DNA from: Marinobacter shengliensis
Lineage (GTDB): Bacteria; Pseudomonadota; Gammaproteobacteria; Pseudomonadales; Oleiphilaceae
Direction of reading: 5' to 3'
NCBI RefSeq assembly: GCF_003007715.1
Contig: NZ_PXNO01000023.1
Span: 672,527 to 736,526 of the forward strand
Length of the DNA stretch: 64,000 bases
Positions 1 to 10,186 of the stretch are shown here, piece by piece. The notes under the pieces are model-generated. The model saw only the letters and a program-made list of their open reading frames with translations. It searched no databases and was not told the origin of the DNA. Position 1 is the stretch's first letter; the number at the start of each line of letters is the position of its first letter. The translations under genes were made by a program, and so were the position numbers.

Positions 1-62
1 GCCGTAACCGTATTATTCTTGATGACAAACATGTTGGTGAGATTCGGTTTATTGTTGCTTAA
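1..62 (+). CDS. C-terminal end of an unidentified protein (partial)
   Basis: An open frame entering from the left edge encodes about 19 residues ending RIILDDKHVGEIRFIVA before a TAA at 60-62. The strand and position fit the last gene of an upstream part of the polysaccharide locus, but the fragment is too short to assign a family. The following 275 bases up to the next start contain no convincing gene, hairpin terminator or consensus promoter that I can see. Confidence 0.4.
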   Translation, partial: RNRIILDDKHVGEIRFIVA

Positions 63-337
63 TGAATCTTTTCACGGGTCTCCGAGGTGACCAGTATTCG
101 AAGTAAGATGCAAATTTTAGTGGACCAACTTATTCCATTCTCGAACCCCGGCTGTATCTCAGTTTAGACAATCTACCTATAGAATGATCATGGTAGGGAC
201 GCTATCTCCGATAAACGTTTAGTCAGCACCGGGTAGATAGCCATTGCAGAAACTCAGTGAGCGATCAAAGTCGTGGCGTGAAAGGTTTCCGTGATGATGT
301 GCTCGCCTGTTCCATTGATTCAGAACTGGAAATTAAA

Positions 338-1273
338 ATGAAAGCTATTTTGGTATTGGGCAAGGCCCAAGAAAATTTAGCAAAAAAAATTAAATCAGAT
401 AGCAGCGAACCATGTGTCGTTTTTAGTGTCTATGCTACAGACATTGAAGGCGCAATTATTATCGGAAGATTTAATTTCATTTTTAACTATTTGAGTATAC
501 TAAGAGGTTTGAGAAAGTGTTTTACCGCTCATTTTCTGGAGCTGTATACGCCGCACTTTGTTAATTTTGTCGCCAATATTTTATATTTCCGTTGTAAAAA
601 TGTTCGAGTTTTTTATTTGTACGATGGGATCCTAAATTTTAGGTCTGTGTCTTGGGGGCAGTATAATTTAAAGCGGGCTATCTTCCTAAACAAGCTGAAA
701 TCTATTCTTTATTTCCATAGGTTCAAAAAGGTCGGAAAAGTAATAAATGATAAATCAATTGCTAATTTTAAGAACGTAATCGTCCCTTCGAGTATGAGAG
801 AGCAGGGTTTTAGTTTTGATAAGTATACTCTATTTGTTGATGATGACTTGGCTGTAGATGATTATTTAAATTACGGCGTTGCAATGATCTTAGAACCTGC
901 CAATTATGCAAATGGAGATTTAGAAGTTCTAACAAAGAAACTCAAAAACTTTTGCTTGGAAAGATCTGTTAGCCGCGTAATACTGAAAACCCATCCGCGT
1001 TGCAAAAAAAGTCTTTTGTCCAATTTTTTTCGAAATAGCTTTGAAGTGGAAAGCTTCGTAGGAGATGTGGATTGCGCGGAAAATATTTTCGTAAAATATC
1101 GCCCAGCTTATGTGTTGGGTGATTATAGTAGCGCCATGTTAAATATAAAGTCTTTGCATTCTTCAGCAGAAATATTTAGCTATGGACTGATCAAGAGCGA
1201 GGTTCCGACAAACTTAGAAGCCGTCATTGAATTAATGAAGCGGCAAGGGGTGACGTTTTTTGAGAGAACTTGA
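338..1273 (+). CDS. sialyltransferase/polysialyltransferase-like glycosyltransferase
   Basis: A 311-residue protein starting MKAILVLGKAQENL. The frame is open further upstream to a GTG at 257, but the 338 ATG gives a typical hydrophobic first strand. Features seen are an FYLYDG motif near residue 115 and an ILKTHPR motif near residue 235. A basic K-x-H-P-R of this kind occurs in bacterial sialyl- and polysialyltransferases (GT52/GT38-type folds) that use CMP-sugars. The last residues overlap the start of the following polymerase gene. The gene is very AT-rich compared with the rmlBACD genes, a usual sign of horizontally acquired O-antigen genes. The assignment to this superfamily is an inference from motifs and context; substrate and linkage are unknown. 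It could also be another CMP- or UDP-sugar transferase. Confidence 0.45.
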   Translation: MKAILVLGKAQENLAKKIKSDSSEPCVVFSVYATDIEGAIIIGRFNFIFNYLSILRGLRKCFTAHFLELYTPHFVNFVANILYFRCKNVRVFYLYDGILNFRSVSWGQYNLKRAIFLNKLKSILYFHRFKKVGKVINDKSIANFKNVIVPSSMREQGFSFDKYTLFVDDDLAVDDYLNYGVAMILEPANYANGDLEVLTKKLKNFCLERSVSRVILKTHPRCKKSLLSNFFRNSFEVESFVGDVDCAENIFVKYRPAYVLGDYSSAMLNIKSLHSSAEIFSYGLIKSEVPTNLEAVIELMKRQGVTFFERT

Positions 1274-2522
1274 AATATTGATTTCATGTCTATTTCTTGT
1301 GTCATCAATTCTAATGCTCATGCGGCTAAGGGCTTCGTTTTACCTTATTATCTCGTATTATTTGTTGGCTATACACTTGGCCGGAATTTCAGTAATTTAC
1401 ATATCGGCGAATGAAGTATATTTGATTGAGCAGCAAGTTTATTCATTTTATCATAATGGACATGTCTTTCTTTCCGTAATGATATTTGTTTCCTCTCTGG
1501 GAGTGCTCTGCTCGGAGAAAATTGACGTTTCTAGGTATGTGGCTCCGAATGTTGGATTTAATACGTGCCAAGTTAACAAGCTCGCCCTCTTTTTTTGCTT
1601 TTCCTTTGTTGTGCTTCTATATGTAAATATTTTTATCTCCGATACGCCGCCCTTATTATCGAGCGGATATGTTGATAGATTTGGATACATGGAAAATACC
1701 AAGATTTGGTTCTTTCTTAAGATTTTTGGGGTGGTTTCTATTCACATTCCAATTGTCTTAGGATATCTGCTAGCCCATTTGAACCGAAAATATCTTGTGG
1801 TGATCGTATTTTTGTTCTATGAGTTGTACTTGGTTTTGATTGGTCAAAAGTTTGGCGGTCCGCTATTGGGTATAATATTCTTTGCTTTGCCAACACTTTC
1901 CCTTAGATATTCAAGCTATTCGCTTGGTCATTTTTTGAAGTCCTATTTTTTGAAAGTAATGCTTGCATTTATTTTCCTTATGTCGGTAGTTTACTATCAT
2001 TATTCGAATTATAGTTTGGCTGAGGACTTTGGCGGTCCTTTTGGCTTAATTCTATACAGAGTTTTCGGAATGCAGGGTCACATGTTTTGGGGGGTTTTAA
2101 GTGAAATTTCGTGGATCCATTCCGACCTATTGAATTTTCCACAATTTGTTAATGCAATGCAGAATCTGATGTTGAAGGTTTCTCCGGTCTTGGCTCCTGA
2201 AATGATTGAGCGAGGAGTCAACTTTACCTTCGGGTTTTATGCTGCCATTGCCTACTATTTTTCTATTCTGGCTTTTTTTATTGCTTTTTTCTCCTTTATG
2301 GTTTTTGGGCTTATCTCAAAATTATGGTTTTTTTCGCTTAAGCAAAAAAGGTTAGTCGGTTATTTTTTTGTCAGTAATGTTTTGGTTATGTTCGCTTCGT
2401 TCATTTCTATGGGCTCGCTCGCGTCTATTTTGAACCCAAAATTTTTTGTGTTGATCGTCTTTTTAGGTATGTGGCCAGTACTGGCGGTGGCATTTAGAAA
2501 GATTTTTAAAACAATTCATTAG
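1260..2522 (+). CDS. wzy: O-antigen polymerase Wzy-like membrane protein
   Basis: A 420-residue protein made almost entirely of hydrophobic segments (roughly 10-11 predicted helices) with one larger hydrophilic loop around residues 250-310. This is the architecture of Wzy polymerases, which join undecaprenyl-linked repeat units on the periplasmic face of the inner membrane. The start is a TTG at 1260 with AAGGGG about nine bases upstream, so the gene overlaps the stop of the previous one by 14 bases and is probably translationally coupled. The base composition is AT-rich like its neighbours. Wzy proteins are poorly conserved, so the call rests on topology and locus; a Wzx flippase is less likely because the large loop is characteristic of a polymerase or ligase. 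Confidence 0.6.
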   Translation: MRELEILISCLFLVSSILMLMRLRASFYLIISYYLLAIHLAGISVIYISANEVYLIEQQVYSFYHNGHVFLSVMIFVSSLGVLCSEKIDVSRYVAPNVGFNTCQVNKLALFFCFSFVVLLYVNIFISDTPPLLSSGYVDRFGYMENTKIWFFLKIFGVVSIHIPIVLGYLLAHLNRKYLVVIVFLFYELYLVLIGQKFGGPLLGIIFFALPTLSLRYSSYSLGHFLKSYFLKVMLAFIFLMSVVYYHYSNYSLAEDFGGPFGLILYRVFGMQGHMFWGVLSEISWIHSDLLNFPQFVNAMQNLMLKVSPVLAPEMIERGVNFTFGFYAAIAYYFSILAFFIAFFSFMVFGLISKLWFFSLKQKRLVGYFFVSNVLVMFASFISMGSLASILNPKFFVLIVFLGMWPVLAVAFRKIFKTIH

Positions 2523-2565
2523 AATTTCGTGGTTCATTCGAAATCGCGATCTTGGAGGTGGCATT

Positions 2566-3585
2566 TTGGATTGCTGTGTTGTGTTTGGAGGTTCGGGGTT
2601 CATTGGTCTTTTTTTCTCTAAATTCATCCTCGAAAATGATGCGATAAGTAAGGTTTACGTGCTCGATAATGAACGCCCAGATCAAAAATTTAGTGCTTAT
2701 AGGAGAAATTTATTTGAGAAGGAATCCCGCATTGAGTACGTCTACGCAGATGTTCGGAAAAACATACAGTGGAGACCTGATGAAAGAGTGGTGTTGATTG
2801 CTAATTTCGCTGCAATTCATCGTGAGCCCGGTCATCAAGATTACGAGTATTTCCAAACTAATCTGCTTGGTGCGGAAAATATATGTGAGTTTGCAGAACA
2901 GGTTGAATGTAATAATTTGATCTTTAGCAGCTCCATTTCACCATACGGCCCGGGTGAGGAAGAAAAAACGGAGCAATCTTTACCTGTGCCCGTGACACAT
3001 TATGGCGCCTCAAAACTAGTAGCAGAAAAGATTCATCTTATTTGGCAAGCTAAAGCTGATCTTGATCGAAAATTGGTCATCGTCCGGCCGGGGGTGGTTT
3101 TTGGCCCAGGTGAAGGGGGCAACGTTTCACGTCTCATAAAAGCGGTTTTGGGGCGATACTTTTTTTATATGGCGAATCAAAATACGCGAAAGGCCGGGAC
3201 GTACGTTAAAGAGCTTTGTAGTGCCATTATTTGGGTACTCGATAACCAAGATAAACATGGTGAGCGTGTCAGCACTTTTAACATGAGTATGAACCCTGGT
3301 CCATCGATTAAAGAGTATGTTGATACTATTTGTGCGGTTGCTGGTGTAGAGCGATGGGTTCCTGCTGTCCCCTATAAACCTCTTTTATTTTTTTCCTATT
3401 TAATTGAGTTTCTGGCCAAGCCTTTTAGGATTAATCACCCCTTTAGCCCAGTTCGTATTAGAAAGCTTATTCGCTCAAATAATGTTGCTCCTAGGTACCT
3501 GGTGGATAAGGGATACCCATATAATTATACACTGCGCACCGCATTTGAAGATTGGAAGAAAGAATGCTCTGAGGAATGGGACTAA
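2566..3585 (+). CDS. NAD-dependent nucleotide-sugar epimerase/dehydratase (extended SDR)
   Basis: A 339-residue extended short-chain dehydrogenase. The N-terminus carries the Rossmann motif GGSGFIG (residues 8-14); SSSISPYGP and the active-site YGASK (Tyr-x-x-x-Lys) follow near residues 125-150, and RPGVVFGPG near 170. Enzymes of this class epimerise, dehydrate or reduce NDP-sugars. The start is TTG at 2566, chosen because GGAGGTGG lies five bases upstream. The gene sits between a polymerase and a rhamnosyltransferase-like gene, so it probably makes a sugar of this O-antigen, but the substrate cannot be read from the sequence. AT-rich composition continues here. Confidence 0.75.
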   Translation: MDCCVVFGGSGFIGLFFSKFILENDAISKVYVLDNERPDQKFSAYRRNLFEKESRIEYVYADVRKNIQWRPDERVVLIANFAAIHREPGHQDYEYFQTNLLGAENICEFAEQVECNNLIFSSSISPYGPGEEEKTEQSLPVPVTHYGASKLVAEKIHLIWQAKADLDRKLVIVRPGVVFGPGEGGNVSRLIKAVLGRYFFYMANQNTRKAGTYVKELCSAIIWVLDNQDKHGERVSTFNMSMNPGPSIKEYVDTICAVAGVERWVPAVPYKPLLFFSYLIEFLAKPFRINHPFSPVRIRKLIRSNNVAPRYLVDKGYPYNYTLRTAFEDWKKECSEEWD

Positions 3586-3591
3586 AATTCT

Positions 3592-4560
3592 ATGATTGAT
3601 AATGTATCTAAAGCACTGCGCGTCGCTTGTATTGTTCCTACATATAATGGTAGGGAAGACTTTAAGCGCTTGTTTGATAGTTTGAGCCTGCAGACTGAAT
3701 GTTTCGATCTTCTGGTAGTTGACTCTAGTTCGACTGATGGAACTAGTGAATTTGCTGAAGCACTGAGGTCTCAAGGAGAGATTAAGCACCTTCTGATAAT
3801 TCCTGGTGCTGAATTCAACCATGGGGGAACCCGTCAAAAAATGGTTGATGACTTTCCAGAGTATGATGTATACGTTTTTCTTACCCAAGATGCTTATTTA
3901 GAGGATAAAGACGCCCTAAAAAGAATACTTTCAGCGTTTAGCGATCCGTTGGTTGCAGCCGTCTGCGGCCGACAACTGCCGCATCACGATGCAAGTCCAT
4001 TGGCCGAGCATGCGAGGCTGTTTAACTATCCCTCAGTGACGCAGGTTAAATCCAAGGCGGATATTCGACGTCTTGGTATTAAGGCAGCATTTATGTCCAA
4101 TTCCTTTGCTGCATATAGAGGAGACTTGTTACGAGCAGTCGGAGGGTTCCCAAAACACGTCATATTTGCGGAAGATATGTTTGTTGCAGCGAAGATGCTT
4201 CTAGAAGGATTTAAAGTGGTATACGCGGGAGATGCATGCTGCCGTCATTCTCACAATTATACAGCTCTTGAAGAATTCCGCCGATATTTCGATATGGGAG
4301 TTTTTCATGCACGCGAGCCTTGGATTCGTGAAGAATTTGGCGGCGCTGGTGGCGAGGGAGTCAAATTTGCGAAGTCTGAGTTAAGGTTTCTGGGGGTGTC
4401 GAAAATCTATTTATGGCCGGCAGCATTAATTCGGAATTTACTAAAACTTTTTGCCTATAAGTTTGGGCAGCATGAAGATAAGTTCCCAATAGCTATTAAG
4501 AGGAGAATAGGGATGTACAAAGGGTATTGGAATGGTCCCTTTGCGGAGAAGAAAGGATGA
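3592..4560 (+). CDS. glycosyltransferase family 2, rhamnosyltransferase-like
   Basis: A 322-residue GT-A fold transferase. CIVPTYNG near residue 13 and [10 protein letters not shown] near 42 are the family 2 nucleotide-binding motifs. FNHGGTR followed by LTQDA near residues 80-100 is characteristic of the RfbN/WbbL type of rhamnosyltransferases, with FAEDMF near 195 as a likely catalytic acidic motif. It starts seven bases after the previous stop and its own stop overlaps the rfbB start (ATGA), which suits a transferase that uses the dTDP-L-rhamnose made by the next four genes. The acceptor is unknown. The ribosome-binding site is weak, so translation may depend on coupling. Confidence 0.8.
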   Translation: MIDNVSKALRVACIVPTYNGREDFKRLFDSLSLQTECFDLLVVDSSSTDGTSEFAEALRSQGEIKHLLIIPGAEFNHGGTRQKMVDDFPEYDVYVFLTQDAYLEDKDALKRILSAFSDPLVAAVCGRQLPHHDASPLAEHARLFNYPSVTQVKSKADIRRLGIKAAFMSNSFAAYRGDLLRAVGGFPKHVIFAEDMFVAAKMLLEGFKVVYAGDACCRHSHNYTALEEFRRYFDMGVFHAREPWIREEFGGAGGEGVKFAKSELRFLGVSKIYLWPAALIRNLLKLFAYKFGQHEDKFPIAIKRRIGMYKGYWNGPFAEKKG

Positions 4561-5648
4561 GAGTTTTAGTTACAGGGGGTTCAGGCTTTATCGGTTCAGC
4601 GGTAATACGGTACTTAAATCAATACACGCAATTCAAATTTGCTAATCTTGATAAGCTTACCTATGCAGGTAACTCAGAGTCCTTGAGCGGTGTTTACTCT
4701 TCGTCACGCTACTACTTTTATAAAGCTGATATATGCAATTCCGAGTTTCTCGAGCACGTTTTGCGCGAATTCCGTCCAACTCATGTTATGCATTTGGCAG
4801 CTGAGAGTCATGTTGACCGCTCTATTGATGGTCCCTCTGATTTTATCCAAACTAACATAATCGGTACATTCACGTTACTCGAGGCCGCTCGTCGTTATTG
4901 GCTAACCCTTGGCGAACCTGAAAAGACAGACTTTCGTTTCCATCATATCTCTACAGACGAAGTATATGGAGATCTGGTTGGTTCGAAGGATTTATTCAGC
5001 GAAAAAACGGCGTATGCGCCAAGTTCCCCTTACTCTGCCTCTAAAGCTAGCTCGGATCACTTGGTTAGAGCGTGGCACAGAACCTACGGTTTGCCAGTTG
5101 TGATTACTAATTGCTCTAACAACTATGGACCTTACCACTTTCCGGAAAAGCTTATTCCGCACATGATTTTAAATGCTTTGTCCGGTCGGCCGCTGCCGGT
5201 TTATGGGGATGGCTCGCAGGTTCGAGATTGGCTCTATGTTGAAGACCACGCTAGGGCCTTGGTTAAAGTTGCCTCTGAAGGCCGGGTTGGCGAGACATAT
5301 AATATCGGCGGCCATAACGAAAAGAGAAATTTGGAAGTTGTGGAAACCATTTGTGATTTGTTGCAGGAAATGGCTCCTCCGGGTAGCTACCAGCACCTTA
5401 AGTGGCGTCCCACGTCTCAGGTGGCCCATTACAGGAATTTGATTACCTTCGTGGAGGACAGGCCCGGGCACGATGCGCGGTATGCAATTGATGCCAGTAA
5501 AATCCAGCGGGAACTCGGTTGGGTGCCGGAAGAATCTTTTGAAACCGGTATTCGAAAAACGGTGCAGTGGTATCTGGATAACCCGGATTGGTGGCAGAGG
5601 GTATTGAGTGGTGAGTATCAACTAGGACGTCTGGGAGAGAAAGCATGA
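4557..5648 (+). CDS. rfbB: dTDP-glucose 4,6-dehydratase
   Basis: A 363-residue enzyme of dTDP-L-rhamnose synthesis that converts dTDP-D-glucose to dTDP-4-keto-6-deoxyglucose using bound [11 protein letters not shown] at residues 6-13 binds the cofactor; [11 protein letters not shown], the STDEVYGD motif with the Thr-Asp-Glu triad, and YSASK supply the active site. Length is normal. The start is the ATG at 4557, overlapping the previous stop as ATGA and following GAGAAGAAAGG; an in-frame ATG 30 bases earlier lies inside the upstream gene and would precede the conserved first strand. It is the first gene of an rfbBACD block in which every junction is a four-base overlap, implying tight translational coupling. 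Confidence 0.97.
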   Translation: MRVLVTGGSGFIGSAVIRYLNQYTQFKFANLDKLTYAGNSESLSGVYSSSRYYFYKADICNSEFLEHVLREFRPTHVMHLAAESHVDRSIDGPSDFIQTNIIGTFTLLEAARRYWLTLGEPEKTDFRFHHISTDEVYGDLVGSKDLFSEKTAYAPSSPYSASKASSDHLVRAWHRTYGLPVVITNCSNNYGPYHFPEKLIPHMILNALSGRPLPVYGDGSQVRDWLYVEDHARALVKVASEGRVGETYNIGGHNEKRNLEVVETICDLLQEMAPPGSYQHLKWRPTSQVAHYRNLITFVEDRPGHDARYAIDASKIQRELGWVPEESFETGIRKTVQWYLDNPDWWQRVLSGEYQLGRLGEKA

Positions 5649-6517
5649 AAGGGATAGTTCTAGCAGGCGGTTCAGGCTCTCGGTTGCACCCCATTACTCG
5701 CGGTGTTTCGAAACAACTGCTTCCGGTTTACGACAAGCCCATGATCTATTATCCGCTATCGGTTTTGATGCTGGCGGGAATTCGAGAAATCCTGGTCATT
5801 TCTACTCCTGAGGATCTGCCCAATTTTTCCAAGCTGTTGGGTGATGGCTCTGAGTTCGGTATTTCCCTGAGTTACGCCGAACAGTCGTCTCCTGACGGGC
5901 TCGCTCAGGCATTTGTTATAGCCGAGGAGTTTATAGGCAATGACAGTGTTTGTTTGATCCTTGGCGACAATATTTTTCATGGGTTTGGTTTCAGTCACAT
6001 GTTGCGTGAGGCGGCAAGTCGCGAATCCGGAGCTACGGTATTCGGTTACCATGTAACTGATCCTGAACGCTTCGGGGTAGTGGAGTTTGATGACAGTGGT
6101 ACGGCATTGTCGATTGAGGAAAAGCCACAGCGGCCAAAGTCGAATTACGCGGTTACAGGTCTCTATTTTTACGATAACGATGTTGTAGCTATTGCCAAGC
6201 AAGTACGTCCTTCCAGTCGTGGTGAGTTTGAGATCACCGATGTAAATAATGTATATCTCGAGCGCGGAGATTTGAATGTGAGCGTGCTTGGTCGCGGCTT
6301 CGCCTGGCTGGATACTGGCACCCATGATTCTCTAATGGAGGCGGGCCATTTTGTGCAGACAGTTGAACACCGTCAGGGGCTGAAGATTGCGTGCCTGGAG
6401 GAAATTGCGTTTCGCAACGGCTGGCTGCCTAAGAGTTGGCTTGCTCAGCAAGGACACAGATTGGCCAAAACTGGTTACGGACAGTATCTCTTGAGGTTGG
6501 CAGAGGAGCGAATATGA
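5645..6517 (+). CDS. rfbA: glucose-1-phosphate thymidylyltransferase
   Basis: A 290-residue nucleotidyltransferase catalysing dTTP plus glucose-1-phosphate to dTDP-glucose, the first step of rhamnose synthesis. The N-terminal [20 protein letters not shown] contains the nucleotide-binding loop; [16 protein letters not shown] (metal-binding Asp) and [13 protein letters not shown] are all present. This is the short RmlA form without extra domains and the length is standard. It overlaps rfbB at its start and rfbC at its end by ATGA. The enzyme is normally feedback-inhibited by dTDP-rhamnose (known for the family). Confidence 0.97.
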   Translation: MKGIVLAGGSGSRLHPITRGVSKQLLPVYDKPMIYYPLSVLMLAGIREILVISTPEDLPNFSKLLGDGSEFGISLSYAEQSSPDGLAQAFVIAEEFIGNDSVCLILGDNIFHGFGFSHMLREAASRESGATVFGYHVTDPERFGVVEFDDSGTALSIEEKPQRPKSNYAVTGLYFYDNDVVAIAKQVRPSSRGEFEITDVNNVYLERGDLNVSVLGRGFAWLDTGTHDSLMEAGHFVQTVEHRQGLKIACLEEIAFRNGWLPKSWLAQQGHRLAKTGYGQYLLRLAEERI

Positions 6518-7056
6518 AAGTTATTCCCACAAGCCTGAAGGACTGTGTGGTGATAGAGCCCCGGGTGTTTGGAGACCATCGGGGCTTTTTTCTTGAGACT
6601 TTTCAGGCGGAGCGATACGCCAAGGAGGCAAATATCAGTTTGCCGTTTGTGCAAGATAATCACTCCCGATCTGGTAAGGGCGTTTTACGTGGCTTGCACT
6701 TTCAAATCACGAAGCCTCAGGGAAAGCTGGTGAGGGTGGTGAGTGGTGAAGTATTTGATGTCGCAGTAGACCTTCGCCGTGATTCGCCCACCTTTGGCCA
6801 GTGGGAAGGTGTTTATCTGAGTGGTGATAACAAGCGCCAGTTCTGGGTGCCTCCTGGCTTCGCCCATGGCTTTATTGTTGTCAGTGAGATTGCAGACTTT
6901 GAGTACAAATGCACCGATTACTATGACCCGACAGATGAAGGCGCGATTGCATGGGATGATCCAGATATAGGGATAAAATGGCCTATGGATCTTGAGCTCA
7001 AGCTATCTGAGAAAGATGCGAAGGCCCCTAGTTTTCGGGAGTTTTGTAGTTCATGA
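6514..7056 (+). CDS. rfbC: dTDP-4-dehydrorhamnose 3,5-epimerase
   Basis: A 180-residue cupin epimerase, the third step of dTDP-L-rhamnose synthesis. Visible are the [13 protein letters not shown] segment ([16 protein letters not shown]), the substrate and catalytic motif GVLRGLHFQ containing the active-site His, and VPPGFAHGF with the conserved HGF. The start at 6514 is chosen because MKVIPTSLK is the usual N-terminus and the ATG overlaps the rfbA stop; an in-frame upstream start would lie inside rfbA. Length is normal, and the protein is expected to be a cytoplasmic dimer. Confidence 0.96.
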   Translation: MKVIPTSLKDCVVIEPRVFGDHRGFFLETFQAERYAKEANISLPFVQDNHSRSGKGVLRGLHFQITKPQGKLVRVVSGEVFDVAVDLRRDSPTFGQWEGVYLSGDNKRQFWVPPGFAHGFIVVSEIADFEYKCTDYYDPTDEGAIAWDDPDIGIKWPMDLELKLSEKDAKAPSFREFCSS

Positions 7057-7937
7057 GAGTTTTGATAACGGGTGCGTGCGGGCAGTTGGGAAAGTGTTTG
7101 CAAGATAGTTTTAAAGAATCTGGCCATGAGGTTATTGCCGCAGGCCGAAGTGATCTCGATATTACAAATTCCGATTTAGTTGAGAGCTTTGTTCTTGCTC
7201 ATGAGCCCGACGCAATAATTAACGCTGCGGCTTATACTTCGGTTGATAAAGCGGAAGTAGAACCGGATCTAGCGTTCAAAGTGAACGCAGAGGCTGTCGC
7301 TAATTTAGCTTCGGCGGTCAATAAGATTGGCGCTTTTCTGATTCATGTGTCCACGGATTATGTATTCGATGGCGCATCAACTCGCCCCTATCGAGAGATT
7401 GATTCCGTCAATCCGATGGGCGTTTATGGAAAATCCAAGTTGGCCGGTGAGAAAGAAGCGGAGAAGGCGAAGCGCTATGTCATCGTCCGCGCAGCTTGGA
7501 TTTTTAGTGAGTACGGTAGTAATTTCCTGAAGACAATGGTGAGGCTAGGGAATGAGCGCGACAGTCTGGCAATTGTGAAAGATCAGATCGGAACGCCTAC
7601 CTATGCCGGGGATCTGGCCGCGGCGTTGCGGGCTGTCGCGGAAAACCCACCTCTGAGCGGCACTTACCATTTTTCTGGAGGTAAACACTGCAGTTGGTAT
7701 GAGTTTGCCCGGAAAATTTTCGAGACCTGCGTTGATCTAAAGGCTGACTTTCAGATCCCAGTGTTAGACCCAATACCCACCTCTGATTTCCCAACGCCTG
7801 CAAAGCGTCCCGCTTTTTCTGTTCTCGATGGAGGGCTGCTTGAGGCGAGGGTGGGAATTCGAGAAGGAAGCTGGTGCGGCGCTCTAAGAGCTGTTTGTAG
7901 CAAAGTACTTCAGACGGACGACTCCGCGGTGCAATAA
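7053..7937 (+). CDS. rfbD: dTDP-4-dehydrorhamnose reductase
   Basis: A 294-residue SDR that reduces dTDP-4-keto-L-rhamnose to dTDP-L-rhamnose with NAD(P)H. GACGQLG at residues 7-13, STDYVFDG near 104, YGKSKLAGE near 130 (catalytic Tyr and Lys) and the RAAWIF segment are diagnostic for RmlD. It starts in a four-base overlap with rfbC and is the last gene of the rhamnose block; a hairpin terminator follows about 100 bases after its stop. The C-terminal ~30 residues are less conserved but length is typical. Confidence 0.96.
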   Translation: MRVLITGACGQLGKCLQDSFKESGHEVIAAGRSDLDITNSDLVESFVLAHEPDAIINAAAYTSVDKAEVEPDLAFKVNAEAVANLASAVNKIGAFLIHVSTDYVFDGASTRPYREIDSVNPMGVYGKSKLAGEKEAEKAKRYVIVRAAWIFSEYGSNFLKTMVRLGNERDSLAIVKDQIGTPTYAGDLAAALRAVAENPPLSGTYHFSGGKHCSWYEFARKIFETCVDLKADFQIPVLDPIPTSDFPTPAKRPAFSVLDGGLLEARVGIREGSWCGALRAVCSKVLQTDDSAVQ

Positions 7938-8037
7938 CATTGCAGTGCGTGAGAGGCGAACCTGTCCAAAGGTGACGTTACGTGATGGTTACTGAAATAA
8001 TCAGGCGCTTGGCGTAAACTTGCGCCAATCTCCGAGC

Positions 8038-8079
8038 AAGCGGGCTTTCGTGCGGAGCGAAGGCCCGTTTCTGTTTTGT
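8038..8079 (+). terminator. Rho-independent terminator after rfbD
   Basis: CGGGCTTTCG at 8041-8050 pairs with CGAAGGCCCG at 8058-8067 (one G-T pair) around a seven-base loop, followed by a T-rich tract. It lies between rfbD and gmd and suggests that gmd either has its own promoter or depends on read-through. Only about 28 bases separate the T tract from the gmd start, so any separate gmd promoter would have to overlap this hairpin. Confidence 0.7.
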
Positions 8080-8106
8080 TGTTTGTAAAATTTCTAGGGT
8101 CGCACA

Positions 8107-9225
8107 ATGAAGAAGGCGTTGATTACCGGTGTTACCGGCCAGGATGGTTCCTACCTCGCAGAGTTTTTGCTGGAAAAGGGCTACGAGGTTCACGGTATCA
8201 AGCGCAGGGCCTCGTTGTTTAATACCCAGCGTGTAGACCATATCTATCAAGATCCCCACACTGATAATCAACGATTTGTGTTGCATTACGGTGACCTGAC
8301 GGATTCTTCCAACCTCACGAGGATTTTGCAGGAAGTCCAGCCAGACGAGGTGTATAACCTGGGGGCGCAGTCCCACGTGGCGGTAAGTTTTGAGTCGCCG
8401 GAATACACCGCAGATGTGGATGCCATGGGTACCTTGCGCCTGTTAGAGGCAATTCGTTTGCTGGGGTTGGAGAAGAAAACTCGCTTTTATCAGGCTTCCA
8501 CCTCTGAGCTTTACGGCCTGGTGCAGGAAATTCCCCAAAAAGAAACCACACCGTTCTATCCCCGCTCCCCCTATGCCGTTGCCAAACTCTACGCCTATTG
8601 GATTACCGTGAATTATCGGGAAGCCTACGGTATGTACGCCTGTAATGGCGTACTGTTTAATCATGAATCACCGCGGCGCGGTGAAACCTTTGTTACCCGG
8701 AAGATCACCCGCGGCCTGGCCAATATTGCCCAGGGGCTGGAGAGCTGCTTGTACATGGGTAATCTGGATGCGCTTCGGGATTGGGGGCATGCAAAGGATT
8801 ACGTGCGCATGCAGTGGATGATGCTGCAGCAGGATCAGCCGGAAGATTTTGTTATCGCGACCGGCGTTCAGTATTCGGTTCGGGAGTTTATCCAGTGGTC
8901 TGCGGCTGAGTTGGGTATTGACCTTCGTTTTGACGGTGAAGGCGTAGAGGAAACAGCAACGGTTGTGTCTGTCTCCGGTGATTCTGCGCCGGCGGTTAAC
9001 CCAGGAGACGTAGTGGTTCGGGTAGACCCCCGTTATTTCCGCCCCGCTGAGGTGGAAACCTTGCTTGGGGATCCAACCAAGGCGAAGGAAACGCTTGGCT
9101 GGGTGCCAGAGATCACGGTTCAGGAGATGTGTGCCGAGATGGTTCAGGAGGACCTGCAAGCGGCTAGGCGCCACGCACTGCTCAAGGCCCATGGCCATGA
9201 CGTGCCGGTATCGGTGGAGAACTGA
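8107..9225 (+). CDS. gmd: GDP-mannose 4,6-dehydratase
   Basis: A 372-residue extended SDR that makes GDP-4-keto-6-deoxy-D-mannose from GDP-D-mannose, the first committed step to GDP-L-fucose and GDP-rhamnose. [14 protein letters not shown] at residues 8-21, the [15 protein letters not shown] segment, [10 protein letters not shown] and [10 protein letters not shown] carry the NADP site and the Ser/Thr-Glu-Tyr-Lys catalytic set; the [19 protein letters not shown] tail is typical of Gmd. The start is preceded by a modest AGGG. The next gene, fcl, begins one base after the stop, so the pathway product is most likely GDP-L-fucose. Confidence 0.97.
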   Translation: MKKALITGVTGQDGSYLAEFLLEKGYEVHGIKRRASLFNTQRVDHIYQDPHTDNQRFVLHYGDLTDSSNLTRILQEVQPDEVYNLGAQSHVAVSFESPEYTADVDAMGTLRLLEAIRLLGLEKKTRFYQASTSELYGLVQEIPQKETTPFYPRSPYAVAKLYAYWITVNYREAYGMYACNGVLFNHESPRRGETFVTRKITRGLANIAQGLESCLYMGNLDALRDWGHAKDYVRMQWMMLQQDQPEDFVIATGVQYSVREFIQWSAAELGIDLRFDGEGVEETATVVSVSGDSAPAVNPGDVVVRVDPRYFRPAEVETLLGDPTKAKETLGWVPEITVQEMCAEMVQEDLQAARRHALLKAHGHDVPVSVEN

Positions 9226-9226
9226 G

Positions 9227-10186
9227 ATGTCTGAACTGCGTAATCAGAGGGTATTTGTAGCTGGGCATCGGGGTATGGTGGGTTCTGCCGTTGTGCGTCG
9301 CCTTGAGTCGTTGGGCTATACGGATATTCTTACCGCCAGCCGTGATCAACTGAATCTGCTTGATCAGGCGGCCGTGCAGGCCTGGTTTGCCGAGCATCAG
9401 CCAGAGCAGGTTTACATTGCCGCTGCCAAGGTTGGGGGTATTCACGCAAACAACACTTACCCGGCGGAATTCATCTATGAAAACCTGATGATTGAAGCCA
9501 ATCTTATTAACGCAGCTCACCAGGCGGGTGTGCAGAAGGTGTTGTTTCTGGGCTCATCCTGCATCTACCCAAAGTTTGCGGAGCAACCGATGCGTGAGGA
9601 CGCGCTGCTGACGGGCGTTCTTGAGCCCACCAACGAGCCCTATGCGATTGCTAAAATTGCCGGCATCAAGCTGTGCGAGAGTTACAACCGGCAATACGGC
9701 CGGGACTACCGCAGCGTAATGCCCACCAACTTGTATGGCCCGAATGATAACTTTCACCCGGAGAACAGCCATGTGATCCCGGCTTTGTTGCGGCGCTTTC
9801 ATGAAGCAGTGAAAGCGGGCGATGAGGAAGTGGTTATCTGGGGCAGCGGCAAACCTATGCGTGAGTTCTTGCATGTGGATGACATGGCTGCGGCCAGTGT
9901 GCACGTGATGGAGCTGGACTACGAAACCTACACCAGCAACACCGAGCCAATGCTTTCACACATCAATGTGGGCACCGGTGTGGATTGCACCATCCGGGAA
10001 CTGGCAGAGACGGTTGCCAGGGTAACCGGATTCTCGGGAAGGCTTGTGTTTGATAGCAGCAAGCCGGATGGTACGCCGAGAAAGTTAATGGATGTGAGCC
10101 GGTTGAAGGCGTTGGGGTGGAGGGCAAGCATCGAGCTGGAGGATGGGTTGCGAAGCGCTTACAAGTGGTACCGTGAAAATGTCTAG
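9227..10186 (+). CDS. fcl: GDP-L-fucose synthase
   Basis: A 319-residue bifunctional 3,5-epimerase/4-reductase that converts GDP-4-keto-6-deoxymannose to GDP-L-fucose with [20 protein letters not shown] near residue 12, GSSCIYP near 108 and [11 protein letters not shown] near 133 (catalytic Ser, Cys, Tyr, Lys) are diagnostic of the GFS/WcaG family. The start at 9227 is the ATG just after the gmd stop, preceded by GGTGGAGA; the frame is open far upstream inside gmd but that extension is not conserved-looking. Its last codons overlap the next gene by eight bases. Confidence 0.96.
   Translation: MSELRNQRVFVAGHRGMVGSAVVRRLESLGYTDILTASRDQLNLLDQAAVQAWFAEHQPEQVYIAAAKVGGIHANNTYPAEFIYENLMIEANLINAAHQAGVQKVLFLGSSCIYPKFAEQPMREDALLTGVLEPTNEPYAIAKIAGIKLCESYNRQYGRDYRSVMPTNLYGPNDNFHPENSHVIPALLRRFHEAVKAGDEEVVIWGSGKPMREFLHVDDMAAASVHVMELDYETYTSNTEPMLSHINVGTGVDCTIRELAETVARVTGFSGRLVFDSSKPDGTPRKLMDVSRLKALGWRASIELEDGLRSAYKWYRENV

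Noticed and set aside
7995..8106. JUMPstart/ops element before gmd
   Set aside because: No GGCGGTAG-type ops motif found; only a terminator hairpin and a short inverted repeat are visible.
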